A DNA stretch of 64,000 nt, taken from Streptomyces drozdowiczii. GTDB lineage: Bacteria > Actinomycetota > Actinomycetes > Streptomycetales > Streptomycetaceae. Position 1 is the first letter of the stretch; every line of letters begins with the position of its first letter. Shown here one piece after another: positions 27,363 through 36,306 of the stretch. Position numbers and translations under genes: made by a program. Under the pieces are notes generated by a model, which had not been told where the DNA came from, did no database searches, and saw only the letters and a program-made list of their open reading frames with translations. The stretch lies in contig NZ_CP098740.1 in assembly GCF_026167665.1 (NCBI RefSeq), forward strand, positions 4,526,001 through 4,590,000, written 5' to 3'.

Positions 27363-28970
27363 TCACATCCGGAAGACGCCGAAGCCGGCGTCGCCCAAGG
27401 GCGCGTTGGCGCACGCGGTCAGGGCGAGCCCCAGCACCTGCCGGGTCTCCAGCGGGTCGATCACCCCGTCGTCCCAGAGCCGGGCGGTGGCGTAGTACGC
27501 GCTGCCCTGGGTCTCGTACTGCTCGCGGATCGGGGCCTTGAAGGCCTCCTCGTCCTCGGCGCTCCAGTCGTCGCCCAGCTGGTCGCGCTTGACCGTGGCG
27601 AGGACGGAGGCGGCCTGCTCGCCGCCCATGACGGAGATCTTCGCGTTGGGCCACATCCACAGGAAGCGGGGGCTGTAGGCCCGGCCGCACATCGAGTAGT
27701 TGCCCGCGCCGTAGGAGCCGCCGACGACCACGGTCAGCTTCGGCACCCGGGTGCAGGCCACGGCGGTGACCATCTTCGCGCCGTGCTTGGCGATGCCGCC
27801 GGCCTCGTAGTCCCGGCCGACCATGAAGCCCGAGATGTTCTGGAGGAAGACCAGCGGGATGCCGCGCTGGTCGCACAGCTCGATGAAGTGCGCGCCCTTC
27901 TGGGCGGACTCGGAGAACAGGATGCCGTTGTTGGCGACGATCCCGACCGGGTGGCCGTGGATGTGCGCGAAGCCGGTGATCAGCGTCTGGCCGTACTCCG
28001 CCTTGAACTCGGCGAACCGCGAGCCGTCGGCCACCCGGGCGATCACCTCGCGCACGTCGTACGGCGTGCGCGAGTCGACCGGGACCGCGCCGTAGAGCCC
28101 GGCCGGGTCCACCTTCGGCTCCTCGACCGGCCGCACCGACCAGGGCAGCGCGCCCCGGTCCGGCAGCGTGGCCACGATGTTCCGGACGATCCGCAGCGCG
28201 TGCGCGTCGTCCTCCGCGAGGTGGTCGGTGACGCCCGACGTACGGGAGTGCACCTCGCCGCCGCCCAGCTCCTCGGCCGTGACCACCTCGCCGGTGGCGG
28301 CCTTCACCAGCGGCGGGCCGCCCAGGAAGATCGTGCCCTGGTTCCGGACGATGACGGCCTCGTCGCTCATCGCCGGGACGTACGCCCCGCCCGCCGTGCA
28401 GGAGCCCAGGACGGCCGCGATCTGCGGGATGCCGGCGCCCGACATGCGGGCCTGGTTGTAGAAGATCCGGCCGAAGTGCTCGCGGTCCGGGAAGACCTCG
28501 TCCTGCATCGGCAGGAAGGCACCGCCCGAGTCCACCAGATAGAGGCAGGGGAGACGATTCTCCAGCGCCACCTCCTGGGCCCGCAGGTGCTTCTTCACGG
28601 TCATCGGGTAGTACGTGCCGCCCTTGACGGTCGCGTCGTTGGCGACGACCACGCACTCCCGGCCGCTGACCCGGCCGATCCCGGCGATCACCCCGGCGGC
28701 CGGCGCCGCGCCCCCGTAGAGCCCCTCGGCCGCCAGCGGGGCCAGCTCCAGGAAGGGCGAGCCCGGGTCGAGCAGGGTGTCCACCCGCTCCCTGGGCAGC
28801 AGCTTGCCGCGCGCCACATGCCGGGCGCGGGCCCTCTCACCTCCGCCGAGCCTGGCCGTGGCGAGCCGCTTGCGCAGCTCGTCGGCGAGCGCGTGGTGCG
28901 CCGCCTCGTTGGCCTGCCAGGCCGCCGAGGCGGGATCCGCCGCGCTCGTCAGCACCGGTGCCTGCTGCAT
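27363..28970 (-). CDS. accD1: Acyl-CoA carboxylase carboxyltransferase beta subunit
   Basis: A 535-residue protein of the crotonase-like carboxyltransferase family with N and C subdomains. [12 protein letters not shown] and [16 protein letters not shown] are the oxyanion-hole glycine loops that bind acyl-CoA and carboxybiotin. The length matches methylcrotonyl-CoA carboxylase beta subunits. It is first in the operon and divergent from a TetR regulator, with two tandem operators in the gap. Confidence 0.92.
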   Translation of the reverse strand: MQQAPVLTSAADPASAAWQANEAAHHALADELRKRLATARLGGGERARARHVARGKLLPRERVDTLLDPGSPFLELAPLAAEGLYGGAAPAAGVIAGIGRVSGRECVVVANDATVKGGTYYPMTVKKHLRAQEVALENRLPCLYLVDSGGAFLPMQDEVFPDREHFGRIFYNQARMSGAGIPQIAAVLGSCTAGGAYVPAMSDEAVIVRNQGTIFLGGPPLVKAATGEVVTAEELGGGEVHSRTSGVTDHLAEDDAHALRIVRNIVATLPDRGALPWSVRPVEEPKVDPAGLYGAVPVDSRTPYDVREVIARVADGSRFAEFKAEYGQTLITGFAHIHGHPVGIVANNGILFSESAQKGAHFIELCDQRGIPLVFLQNISGFMVGRDYEAGGIAKHGAKMVTAVACTRVPKLTVVVGGSYGAGNYSMCGRAYSPRFLWMWPNAKISVMGGEQAASVLATVKRDQLGDDWSAEDEEAFKAPIREQYETQGSAYYATARLWDDGVIDPLETRQVLGLALTACANAPLGDAGFGVFRM

Positions 28971-29024
28971 CGTGTCGAGCCCCCTTGCCCGTACCGCGCC
29001 GTTCCGATCGCCAACGCCACCGTG

Positions 29025-29064
29025 TTAATGAGCGTTAACGTGGTCACAGGTTAACGAGCGCTAA
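29025..29064. promoter_or_regulatory. Two tandem TetR-type operators between accD1 and its regulator
   Basis: TTAATGAGCGTTAA (29025-29038) and TTAACGAGCGCTAA (29051-29064) are near-identical imperfect palindromes, 26 bases centre to centre. They lie in the 118-base divergent gap and are the obvious targets for the TetR protein. Confidence 0.75.
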
Positions 29065-29088
29065 CCCGCCTGTCTAGAATGGCTGCTC

Positions 29089-29715
29089 ATGAGCACCCAT
29101 GCCGCCGCCCGCGTCGCGGCCCCGACCCGCCGCGAGCAGATCCTCCGGGAGGCCGCCCGGCTCTTCGCCGAGCGCGGCTTCCACGGCGTCGGCGTCGACG
29201 AGATAGGGGCCGCCGTCGGCATCAGCGGCCCCGGCCTCTACCGCCACTTCCCCGGCAAGGACGCGATGCTCGCCGAGCTCCTCGTCGGCATCAGCGAACG
29301 CCTGCTGGCCGGCGGCGAGCTCCGGGTCTCCGAGGACGCCGCCTCCGGCGACGGATCGCCCGAGGCCCTGCTGGACGCGCTCATCGAGGGCCACATCGAC
29401 TTCGCCCTCGACGACCGCCCCCTGATCACCCTGCACGACCGGGAGCTGGACCGCCTGCGGGACACCGACCGCAAGCGGGTGCGCCGGCTCCAGCGGCAGT
29501 ACGTCGAGGTCTGGGTCGCCGTCGTCCGCGACCTCTACCCGGACCTGCCCGAACACGAGGCCCGCGCCGCCGTCCACGCCGTCTTCGGGCTGCTGAACTC
29601 CACCCCGCACCTGGGGCGGCCCGGAGCGCTGCCCGGCCGCACCGAGACGGCGGCGCTGCTGCACCGGCTGGCCCGGGGCGCGTTCGCGGCGGCGGGGGAG
29701 CGGCAGGCGGACTGA
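29089..29715 (+). CDS. TetR-family regulator of the leucine-catabolism operon
   Basis: A 208-residue protein. The N-terminal helix-turn-helix (FHGVGVDEIGAAVGISGPGLYRHF) is typical TetR; the C-terminal helical domain should bind an acyl-CoA or similar ligand. Divergence from accD1 and paired palindromes between them support repression of the accD1-accA1-lyase-dehydrogenase operon and of itself. ATG 29089 lies 25 bases after the second operator. Confidence 0.88.
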   Translation: MSTHAAARVAAPTRREQILREAARLFAERGFHGVGVDEIGAAVGISGPGLYRHFPGKDAMLAELLVGISERLLAGGELRVSEDAASGDGSPEALLDALIEGHIDFALDDRPLITLHDRELDRLRDTDRKRVRRLQRQYVEVWVAVVRDLYPDLPEHEARAAVHAVFGLLNSTPHLGRPGALPGRTETAALLHRLARGAFAAAGERQAD

Positions 29716-29767
29716 CCGGCCTCCGGACGGCCGGGACGCCGGGCACGCGCCACGGCACAATGGCCCC

Positions 29768-30547
29768 ATGCCGATACCCAGCCGCGCCGCCCTCGTCGAA
29801 CACCTCGTCCGTACGCGCATCGCGGGGGACGTCGCCACCCCGCGCGACAACAACCTGGCCCACTACCGCAGCCTGGCCAACGGGGACCGGCACTACTGGC
29901 TGGGCCTGGAGCTGGGCGACCGGTGGCGCGACGAGCAGGACGTGCTCGCGGTGATGGCCGAGCGGTGCGGGGTCAGCGACGATCCGGAGCACCGCTTCGG
30001 GCAGGACACCATCGACCCCGAGCTGACCGTCGACGCCCTGGAGCGGGCCGCCGCCCGGCTCCGCAAGGCCGTCGAGGGCGCCGAGCGGGTCCTCTTCGCC
30101 ACCGGCCACCCCGGCGGCCTGCTCGACGTCCACCGCCAGACGGCGCAGGCGCTGCGGGCGGCCGGCTGCGAGATCGTACGCATCCCGGGCGGGCTGATGG
30201 CCGACGAGGGCATGGTCTTCCAGTTCGCGGACGTCGCCGTCCAGGAGCGCGGCGCGACACTCTGGCACACCCACTCCCCGGCCCCGATGGCCGCCATCCT
30301 CGACGGCCTGGAACGCGAGGGCCGCCCGCTGCCCGACCTGGTCGTCGCCGACCACGGCTGGGCCGGATGCGCCGCGCAGCGCGGCCTGGACGCCATCGGG
30401 TACGCGGACTGCAACGACCCCGCGCTGTTCCTCGGCGAGTCCGAGGGCACCCTCCAGGTGGCGGTCCCGCTGGACGACCACGTCCTGGACCCGCGCTTCT
30501 ACGACCCGATGACGGACTACCTGCTGGACGCGGCGGGGCTGCTCTGA
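29768..30547 (+). CDS. Phosphatase-like protein (HAD/phosphatase superfamily, function uncertain)
   Basis: A 259-residue cytoplasmic protein with VLFATGHPGGLLDVH, VADHGWAGCAAQRG and a C-terminal DDHVLDPRFYDPM. It resembles the actinobacterial family annotated simply as phosphatase. I cannot point to a catalytic nucleophile with certainty. It follows the TetR gene by 52 bases and may share its transcript. From memory, the order TetR, phosphatase, cation transporter is conserved in Streptomyces. Confidence 0.7.
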   Translation: MPIPSRAALVEHLVRTRIAGDVATPRDNNLAHYRSLANGDRHYWLGLELGDRWRDEQDVLAVMAERCGVSDDPEHRFGQDTIDPELTVDALERAAARLRKAVEGAERVLFATGHPGGLLDVHRQTAQALRAAGCEIVRIPGGLMADEGMVFQFADVAVQERGATLWHTHSPAPMAAILDGLEREGRPLPDLVVADHGWAGCAAQRGLDAIGYADCNDPALFLGESEGTLQVAVPLDDHVLDPRFYDPMTDYLLDAAGLL

Positions 30548-30577
30548 CGGTCGGGGTTCAGGCGGTCGGGGTTCAGG
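30548..30577. repeat. Perfect tandem duplication of a 15-bp word
   Basis: CGGTCGGGGTTCAGG occurs twice head to tail between convergent genes. The second copy contains the stop codon of the CDF transporter gene. Confidence 0.8.
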
Positions 30578-31544
30578 GCCCCTCCTCCTCCGCCGCGCGG
30601 GCCCGGCGGCGCGCCTCGCGGCCCGACGTGGGGTCCAGGTACACCCGTTTGATGGACGCGTACCGCTGCCGCAGCCGGCGCTCGGCCTCCTCGCACGCCG
30701 TCTCGACCTCCTCGGCGGTGACGGTGTCCCGGAAGTCGACCTTCGCGGCGACCAGGATCTCGTCCGGGCCCTGGATGAGCGTGGTCAGCTCCAGTACGGA
30801 GATGAGGTGGTCGACGCCGAGCAGCTCCTCCCGGATGCCGTCCCGCATCGGCCGGGACACCGGGCGCCCGATCAGCAGCTGGACGTTGGACTTGCCGAGC
30901 ACCCACGCCACGTACACCAGCAGCGCCCCGATGAGCAGCGAGGCGATGCCGTCCCACACCCCGGACCCGGTCAGCTGGCCGCCGAGCAGCCCGCCCGCCG
31001 CGAGCAGCAGGCCGAGCAGGGCCGCCGAGTCCTCCATCACGACGGCCTTGACCGCCGTGTCCGGGGTGCGCCGGAAGTAGTGCCGGGCGGGCGCGCCCAG
31101 CTCATCGGCCTCCTCGCGGACCTGCTTGAGCCCGGTCCGCAGCGAGAAGCCCTCCAGCAGGAACGCCACCACCAGCACCAGGTACGAGAGCAGCGGACTG
31201 CCCAGGTCCTCGCCCGCGAGCAGGGTGTGCACCCCGTCGTAGATCGAGAAGACCGCGCCGCCGACGAAGGTCGCGACGGACGCCAGCAGCGCCCAGATGT
31301 ACCGCTCGGGGCCGTATCCCAGCGGGTGGTCGTCGTCGGCCGGCTTCTCGCTGCGCTTGAGCGCGGTGAGCAGCAGCACCTCCGTGACGGTGTCGGCGAC
31401 CGAGTGGGCCGCCTCGGAGAGCATCGCGCTCGACCCGCTGATCAGCCCGGCGACCGCCTTCGCCACGGCGATGCCCAGATTGGCCAGCGCCGCGACGACG
31501 ACGGTGAACGTGGACCCCCCGCCACTGCTTTTCGCGTCAGTCAT
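30573..31544 (-). CDS. Cation diffusion facilitator (CDF) transporter
   Basis: About 323 residues with six predicted transmembrane helices (first: FTVVVAALANLGIAVAKAV). The metal-site motif SEAAHSVADTVTE in helix 2 and VVMEDSAALLG in helix 5 provide the His and Asp ligands. A C-terminal cytoplasmic domain (about 220-310) follows. It should export Zn2+ or another divalent metal using the proton gradient. MTDAKSSGG (31544) is the likely start; GTG 31598 and ATG 31577 are possible. Confidence 0.85.
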   Translation of the reverse strand: MTDAKSSGGGSTFTVVVAALANLGIAVAKAVAGLISGSSAMLSEAAHSVADTVTEVLLLTALKRSEKPADDDHPLGYGPERYIWALLASVATFVGGAVFSIYDGVHTLLAGEDLGSPLLSYLVLVVAFLLEGFSLRTGLKQVREEADELGAPARHYFRRTPDTAVKAVVMEDSAALLGLLLAAGGLLGGQLTGSGVWDGIASLLIGALLVYVAWVLGKSNVQLLIGRPVSRPMRDGIREELLGVDHLISVLELTTLIQGPDEILVAAKVDFRDTVTAEEVETACEEAERRLRQRYASIKRVYLDPTSGREARRRARAAEEEGP

Positions 31545-31620
31545 GCCGGTGAGTATGTCCGCGTCCGGCCCACTCATGTCCGACGCGCGGCCGGTCACCG
31601 GGGTCCGTCACCGGGACCCG

Positions 31621-32493
31621 TCACCGGGGGACCCGGACCACGCCCTCCTGGATGACGGTGATCGCGAGGCGGCCGTCCTGCGTGTGGATGCGGGCCTGGC
31701 CCAGGCCGCGCCCGCCGGACGCGGACGGCGACTCCTGGTCGTACAGCAGCCACTCGTCGGCGCGGAACGGCCGGTGGAACCACATGGCGTGGTCCAGGCT
31801 GGCCCCGACGACGTCCCCGACCGCCCAGCCGCCGCGCCCGTGGGCGAGCAGCACGGAGTCGAGCAGCGTCATGTCGGAGACGTACGTGGCCATGCAGACG
31901 TGCAGCAGCGGGTCGTCGGCCAGCTTGCCGTTGGTACGGAACCAGACCTGCGACCTGGGCTCGCGGGGTTCGCCGACCGTGCCGAACGGCGGCGCGTCCA
32001 CGTACCGCAGATCGACGGCGGCCCGCGCCTCGACCAGCCGGTCCACCATGCCCGGGTCACTGAACCGGTCGGCGTAGCGGGGCAGCATCTCGGCGGCGGT
32101 GGGCAGCGTCTCCGGGTCGGGCGCGGGCGGCATGGCCGCCTGGTGCTCAAGCCCGTCCTCGTACGTCTGGAAGGACGCGGAGAGGTGGAAGATCGGCTGC
32201 CCGTGCTGGACGGCGACGACCCTGCGGGTGGTGAAGGAGCGGCCGTCGCGGATGCGGTCGACGGTGTAGACGATCGGCGCGCCGGGGTCGCCCATGCGCA
32301 GGAAGTACGCGTGCAGCGAGTGGGCGGACCGGTCGGCGGGGACGGTGCGGCCCGCGGCGACGAGCGCCTGGGCCGCGACCTGTCCGCCGAAGACCCGGGG
32401 CACGACCGCCGAGCGGCTGGTGCCCCGGAAGATGTCCTGCTCGATCCGCTCCAGGTCGAGCAGATCGAGCAGGGAATCGAGTGCGGTGCTCAT
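31621..32493 (-). CDS. tesB: Acyl-CoA thioesterase II
   Basis: A 290-residue double hot-dog protein. Markers are FRGTSRSAVVPRVFGGQVAAQAL near the N-terminus (in shortened form) and MWFHRPFRADEWLLYDQESPSASGGRGLGQ near the C-terminus, where the TesB active-site Asp, Thr and Gln lie. It hydrolyses acyl-CoA to free acid and CoA. It is 19 bases downstream of an acyl-CoA dehydrogenase gene, so both probably act on fatty acyl-CoA from one transcript. Confidence 0.9.
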   Translation of the reverse strand: MSTALDSLLDLLDLERIEQDIFRGTSRSAVVPRVFGGQVAAQALVAAGRTVPADRSAHSLHAYFLRMGDPGAPIVYTVDRIRDGRSFTTRRVVAVQHGQPIFHLSASFQTYEDGLEHQAAMPPAPDPETLPTAAEMLPRYADRFSDPGMVDRLVEARAAVDLRYVDAPPFGTVGEPREPRSQVWFRTNGKLADDPLLHVCMATYVSDMTLLDSVLLAHGRGGWAVGDVVGASLDHAMWFHRPFRADEWLLYDQESPSASGGRGLGQARIHTQDGRLAITVIQEGVVRVPR

Positions 32494-32512
32494 GGCTGTG
32501 CGGACGCGGTCC

Positions 32513-33670
32513 CTACAGGCCCATGGACTTGGCGATGATCGACTTCATGACCTCGCTGGTGCCGCCGTAGATGCGGTTGACGCGGTTGTCCGCGTACAGG
32601 CGGGCGATCGGGTACTCGTTCATGAAGCCGTAGCCGCCGTGCAGCTGGAGGCAGCGGTCGATGACGCGGTGGGCGACCTCGGTGCAGAACAGCTTCGCGG
32701 AGGCGGCCTCGGCGGCGGTCAGCTCACCGGCGTCCAGCGCCTCGAGGGCGCGGTCGGCGACGGCCTGGGCCGCGTCCACCTCGGCCTGGCAGGCGGCCAG
32801 CTCGAACTTGGTGTTCTGGAACGAGGCGACGGTCTTGCCGAAGACGGTGCGCTCCTGGACGTACTCCTTGGCGAACCGCACGGCGGCGGCGGCCTGGGCG
32901 TACGCGCCGAAGGCGATACCCCAGCGCTCGGAGGCCAGGTTGGTGCCGAGGTAGCCGAAACCCTTGTTCTCCTCGCCGAGCAGGTCCTCGGCGGGCACCT
33001 TGACGTCCACGAACGCCAGCTCGGCGGTGTCGGAGACCTTGAGGCCCAGCTTGTCGAGCTTGCGGCCGATGGAGTAGCCCTCGGACTTGGTGTCCACGGC
33101 GAACAGCGAGATGCCGAAGCGGCGGTCGTCCTCGCGCGGGGCGGAGGTGCGGGCGCAGACGATGACGCGGTCGGCGTGGACGCCGCCGGTGATGAACGTC
33201 TTGGCGCCGTTGAGGACGTAGTGCGTGCCGTCCTCGGAGAGCTTGGCGGTGGTCTTCATGCCCGCGACGTCCGACCCGGTGCCCGGCTCGGTCATCGCGA
33301 GGGCCCACATCTCCTCGCCGGTGACGAACTTCGGCAGCCAGCGCTTCTTCTGCTCGTCGGTGGCGAGCATCTTGATGTACGGCAGGCCGAGCAGCGTGTG
33401 CACGCCGGACCCGCCGAAGGAGACGCCGGCCCGGGCGGTCTCCTCGTAGATGATCGCCTCGTACTTGTGCGAGTCGATGCCCGCCCCGTCGTACTCCTCG
33501 TCCACGTTGATCCCGAAGACGCCCAGCTCACCGAGTTGCCGGTAGAACTCGCGGGGCGCCTGCCCGGCGGCGAACCACTCGTCGTACACGGGCACGACCT
33601 CGGCCGCGATGAAGGCCCGGATGGTCTCCCGGAACGCCTCGTGGTCCTCGTTGAATACCGTACGGCGCAC
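32513..33670 (-). CDS. Acyl-CoA dehydrogenase, long-chain-like
   Basis: A 385-residue flavoprotein with ALAMTEPGTGSDVAG, FGKTVASFQNTKFELA and HGGYGFMNEYPIARLYAD. The usual catalytic-Glu position reads IYGGTSEV, with Gly in place of Glu. That pattern is typical of long-chain and isovaleryl enzymes, whose base lies on another helix; the Glu in ASERWGIAF is a candidate. GTG 33670 follows GGGAGG. It stands first in a pair with tesB and marks the left edge of the accessory island. Confidence 0.9.
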   Translation of the reverse strand: MRRTVFNEDHEAFRETIRAFIAAEVVPVYDEWFAAGQAPREFYRQLGELGVFGINVDEEYDGAGIDSHKYEAIIYEETARAGVSFGGSGVHTLLGLPYIKMLATDEQKKRWLPKFVTGEEMWALAMTEPGTGSDVAGMKTTAKLSEDGTHYVLNGAKTFITGGVHADRVIVCARTSAPREDDRRFGISLFAVDTKSEGYSIGRKLDKLGLKVSDTAELAFVDVKVPAEDLLGEENKGFGYLGTNLASERWGIAFGAYAQAAAAVRFAKEYVQERTVFGKTVASFQNTKFELAACQAEVDAAQAVADRALEALDAGELTAAEAASAKLFCTEVAHRVIDRCLQLHGGYGFMNEYPIARLYADNRVNRIYGGTSEVMKSIIAKSMGL

Positions 33671-33715
33671 GGGGTGCCTCCCTGGTCGGCTGCGACTGCT
33701 ACGTCTTCTGGAGCA

Positions 33716-33737
33716 TGGCTAAGCGCTTGCTCAGCCA
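33716..33737. promoter_or_regulatory. TetR-type palindrome upstream of the acyl-CoA dehydrogenase
   Basis: A 22-bp imperfect palindrome (TGGCT...AGCCA arms around AAGCGCTTGCTC) is centred 56 bases before the start codon. It resembles operators of acyl-CoA-responsive TetR repressors; no such regulator is adjacent. Confidence 0.5.
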
Positions 33738-33864
33738 TGGTTAAAAGTTACCCGGCGGTCATGGGGCTGTCCAGGGTGATGCTGAGCACGCGGGGGCGGT
33801 CGGTCGGTAGGGTGATGCGCGACCTGCGCCCGGCCGGACACGAGCGAGACGAACTGGTGGAGCT

Positions 33865-34814
33865 GTGCACATCGAGCGGCATGTAATCGACGAGGCACGC
33901 GTCTCGGCTGCTCGGGACGGATTCGAGGGGCGGATCGGCGGGCTGGTGCGGAGTCTGTCCTCGGAGCGGATGACCGCCAACGACTGGTCTCTGCTGGCGG
34001 GGAGTTCCTGGACCACCTCGGTGCGCTGTCCGTCAGCCACCCCGCGCTCGACACCCCGCAGGCGGAATTCGTCCTCCGGGCCGCCGAGCAGGCGGCGAGC
34101 GGCGCTGTCGCCTTCGCCGCGTATTTCCCGGGCCATCCCTTCACGGTCTTCCTCGACTACGTGAACTTCGGGGTGTCCTACGACGCGGGTGCGGACGGAA
34201 GCCCCGTCTCCCTCGGGATGTCCGACTGGCTCGACGCGTTCTGCCTGGCGGTGCTCACGGGTACGGTCGAGGGCCACCGGGAGGCGTTCTACCACGCGCG
34301 GAACCCTCAGGAGGAGGCCCGCTTCCCCGTGGACGCGCTCGCGGACGGCCTCATGGCGTACGTACTGGGGGACCTGGGCGACGACGACGCGGACTACCCG
34401 CCCACGGAGGCGCAGGTGCTCGGGGCGATCGACGGCGGGCTCGCCCGGATCCGCGCGTTCGGCGCCGAGCTGGGGCGCGACGTCGGGGGGCGCCCCGATT
34501 ACCTCGCCCTCCTGGCGCTGCGCGCGCTTGCGGCCGGGGACCGGGAGGCGTTCGACGCGGCGCTGAGCCAACTGCTGCTCACGTACAGGTCGTTCGGCGA
34601 GGTCAGTACGCACCCCAGCTCCCTCCTGCCGCTCCCCCCTCTGGCGCTCGCCGCACTGGCGTACCGCCGCCGGGGCTGGACCCCTGCCGAGGAGAGCGAC
34701 TACCTTCCCCGCGCCGTGGTCACGGGCCGCAAGACGAGCGATCCCGCAAGCCGGGCGGACATGGTCGCCGCGCTGCGTTCGGGAGCGGAACTCTTCGAGC
34801 GTCCCGGGGAATAG
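33865..34814 (+). CDS. Imm49-like immunity protein, divergent member (single-base frameshift near the N-terminus)
   Basis: As written, a GTG frame from 33865 (MHIERHVIDEARVSAARDG) reaches DWSLLAG and then goes out of frame. Adding one G to the run at 33999-34002 continues it as EFLDHLGALSVSHPALDTP into the long frame ending at 34814, giving about 316 residues. Shared features with the three paralogues on the other strand are the Asp/Trp-rich helical middle (SDWLDAFCLAVLTG), a late LALAALAYRRRGW and an ESDYLPRAVV tail. It is probably a cytoplasmic antidote to a secreted toxin. It sits at the outer edge of the array, convergent with the others. Confidence 0.72.
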
Positions 34815-34835
34815 CGCGTTCGCCCGTCTGCGGTG

Positions 34836-35702
34836 TCAGGTGGGGAATTCGCCGAGCCAGCTGCGCTGAAGGAGGTGCTTGGGGAGGTAGTCGGATTCGA
34901 CGTCGAGGGGGAAGTCGGCGTCGTAGGCGAGGCAGGCGATGGCGAGGGGGCCGAGGGCGATGCTGCCGTCGATGTCGGTGGCCCGGTCCTCGGTCAGTGT
35001 CCAGTACGCCTTGTGGAGTTTCAGCGCGTCGGCGAGAGCGGGGGCGAAGCCGTCTCGGTCTTGGCGGACGTAGTGGTAGAAGAGGTTGATGGGCGGGTAG
35101 AGGACGCCGTCCATCAGGTCTCGGGGTGCGATCTGGGTTACGGCCGGGTCGGAGGCCTCGATGGTGGCGATGAGCTTGTCGGCGAGGCCGGGGCCGCGAA
35201 GCCACCAGGTCTGGAGGGTGTCGATCCAGTGGTGGAGGTATTCATCGGCCAGAGCCTGGGGTGAGCGCAGCTGTTCCAGCGGGATCTGGCTGAGCTGGGT
35301 CAGGCGTGGCTGGTCGCGGCAGATGAGTGCCAGCCAGAAACTGGTCAGCCAGGCACCCTCGCCGGCCACCAGCCTGCAACCGGGGGCCGGGATGGTCCGC
35401 AGCTTGTGATTGATCCGACACTCCACGGTTCCCTCGCCGGCACCGGCGACGGCGAACAGTGCCGAGCCCATCTGCAGGGCGTTGACCGCCGACTCCCATG
35501 TCTCGATTGCAGCAGCCTCGGGATCGATCAGGCACCGGGCACGCAGTCCCATCACGGAGGTGTTGAAGGTTGCATCGATGAGCTTGGAGCTTCTGGCCAG
35601 CTCGTCGATGTCCTCGAACAGGTATTCCTCCAAGTCGGCCACGAATTGTTTCTGGTCACACCTCGCGGACATGTCATGACGGGCGATGGTGATCGTGGTC
35701 AC
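34836..35702 (-). CDS. Imm49-family immunity protein (copy A)
   Basis: A 288-residue, mainly helical protein that ends VESDYLPKHLLQRSWLGEFPT, the typical Imm49 tail. Imm49 proteins occur in polymorphic-toxin polyimmunity loci. GTG 35702 follows AAGGGGA. Its C-terminal half is almost identical to copy C at 39233-40096, while the N-terminal halves differ widely, suggesting recombination or gene conversion. It is the most distal minus-strand gene of the array. Confidence 0.85.
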   Translation of the reverse strand: MTTITIARHDMSARCDQKQFVADLEEYLFEDIDELARSSKLIDATFNTSVMGLRARCLIDPEAAAIETWESAVNALQMGSALFAVAGAGEGTVECRINHKLRTIPAPGCRLVAGEGAWLTSFWLALICRDQPRLTQLSQIPLEQLRSPQALADEYLHHWIDTLQTWWLRGPGLADKLIATIEASDPAVTQIAPRDLMDGVLYPPINLFYHYVRQDRDGFAPALADALKLHKAYWTLTEDRATDIDGSIALGPLAIACLAYDADFPLDVESDYLPKHLLQRSWLGEFPT

Positions 35703-35755
35703 GGAAGGGTCCCCTTGCTGATGTCGAATCGTCTGTCGGCGCCGCCCTCGGGGAG

Positions 35756-36256
35756 CTATAGGCTCGGGCGTTGCGCGCCGGGTGAGGGCGTCAGGTGCAA
35801 CACTGCTTCGGCGTTTGCGATCAATCGCCCGACCTCGATGGGGAGATGCTCGAATTCCTCCATGGCGACGTCGTACGGCTCTACGCGATAGCGGTTCCCG
35901 TCGAGGCCGGTCGCCTCGATGAACCACCGGTGCCCGGCGGGAGACGTGGAGTCCTCCGCATCGACCCAGGTCGCCTCATGCCGCAGGACCGTGAAGTCTC
36001 CCAGGTAAGCGGTCAGGTCCGTGTGAAGGGTGATCCAGTCCGACTGCTCGAACTCTGCGAGCGGAAGGCGGTCCACATAGTTCTGGAGGCCCGGCAGGGG
36101 AATCAGAGGGTCTTCCATGTGCCGCTGTTCGCTCAGGCCCAGCATTGCGGCGATGCCCACGGCGTGGCGGTGCATGCCGACGGCCCACTCGGAGGCGTAA
36201 GAGCCGGATTCCGGAGTGTCGGTCCAGGGGTCGGTTCCTGCCGAAGGCTCTCTCAC
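35756..36256 (-). CDS. Unrecognised 166-residue acidic protein in the immunity array
   Basis: The frame opens with GTG (36256), whose GTGA overlaps the TGA stop of the upstream degenerate gene, so it was once translationally coupled to it. The protein contains EWAVGMHRHAVGIAAMLGL, FEQSDWITLHTDLTAYLGDF and a final VGRLIANAEAVLHL. There is no signal or membrane segment. Gene size, acidity and company suggest another immunity or orphan-antidote protein. I recognise no family. The longer open frame into the IS end is not used. Confidence 0.55.
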   Translation of the reverse strand: MREPSAGTDPWTDTPESGSYASEWAVGMHRHAVGIAAMLGLSEQRHMEDPLIPLPGLQNYVDRLPLAEFEQSDWITLHTDLTAYLGDFTVLRHEATWVDAEDSTSPAGHRWFIEATGLDGNRYRVEPYDVAMEEFEHLPIEVGRLIANAEAVLHLTPSPGAQRPSL

Positions 36257-36285
36257 AGGTCGGCAGCCAGTTCCCGGAGGGCGCC

Positions 36286-36306
36286 TAGGCCGTTTCGTTT
36301 GGATCA
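36286..36306 (+). repeat. Left terminal inverted repeat of the IS
   Basis: TAGGCCGTTTCGTTTGGATC plus one A; an exact inverse of 37522-37542. It includes the transposase stop codon. Confidence 0.9.

Noticed and set aside
33865..34164. A separate 99-residue gene before the plus-strand Imm49-like frame
   Set aside because: Only its first half looks like protein; after the G run the neighbouring frame continues the sequence, so it is the N-terminus of one gene.
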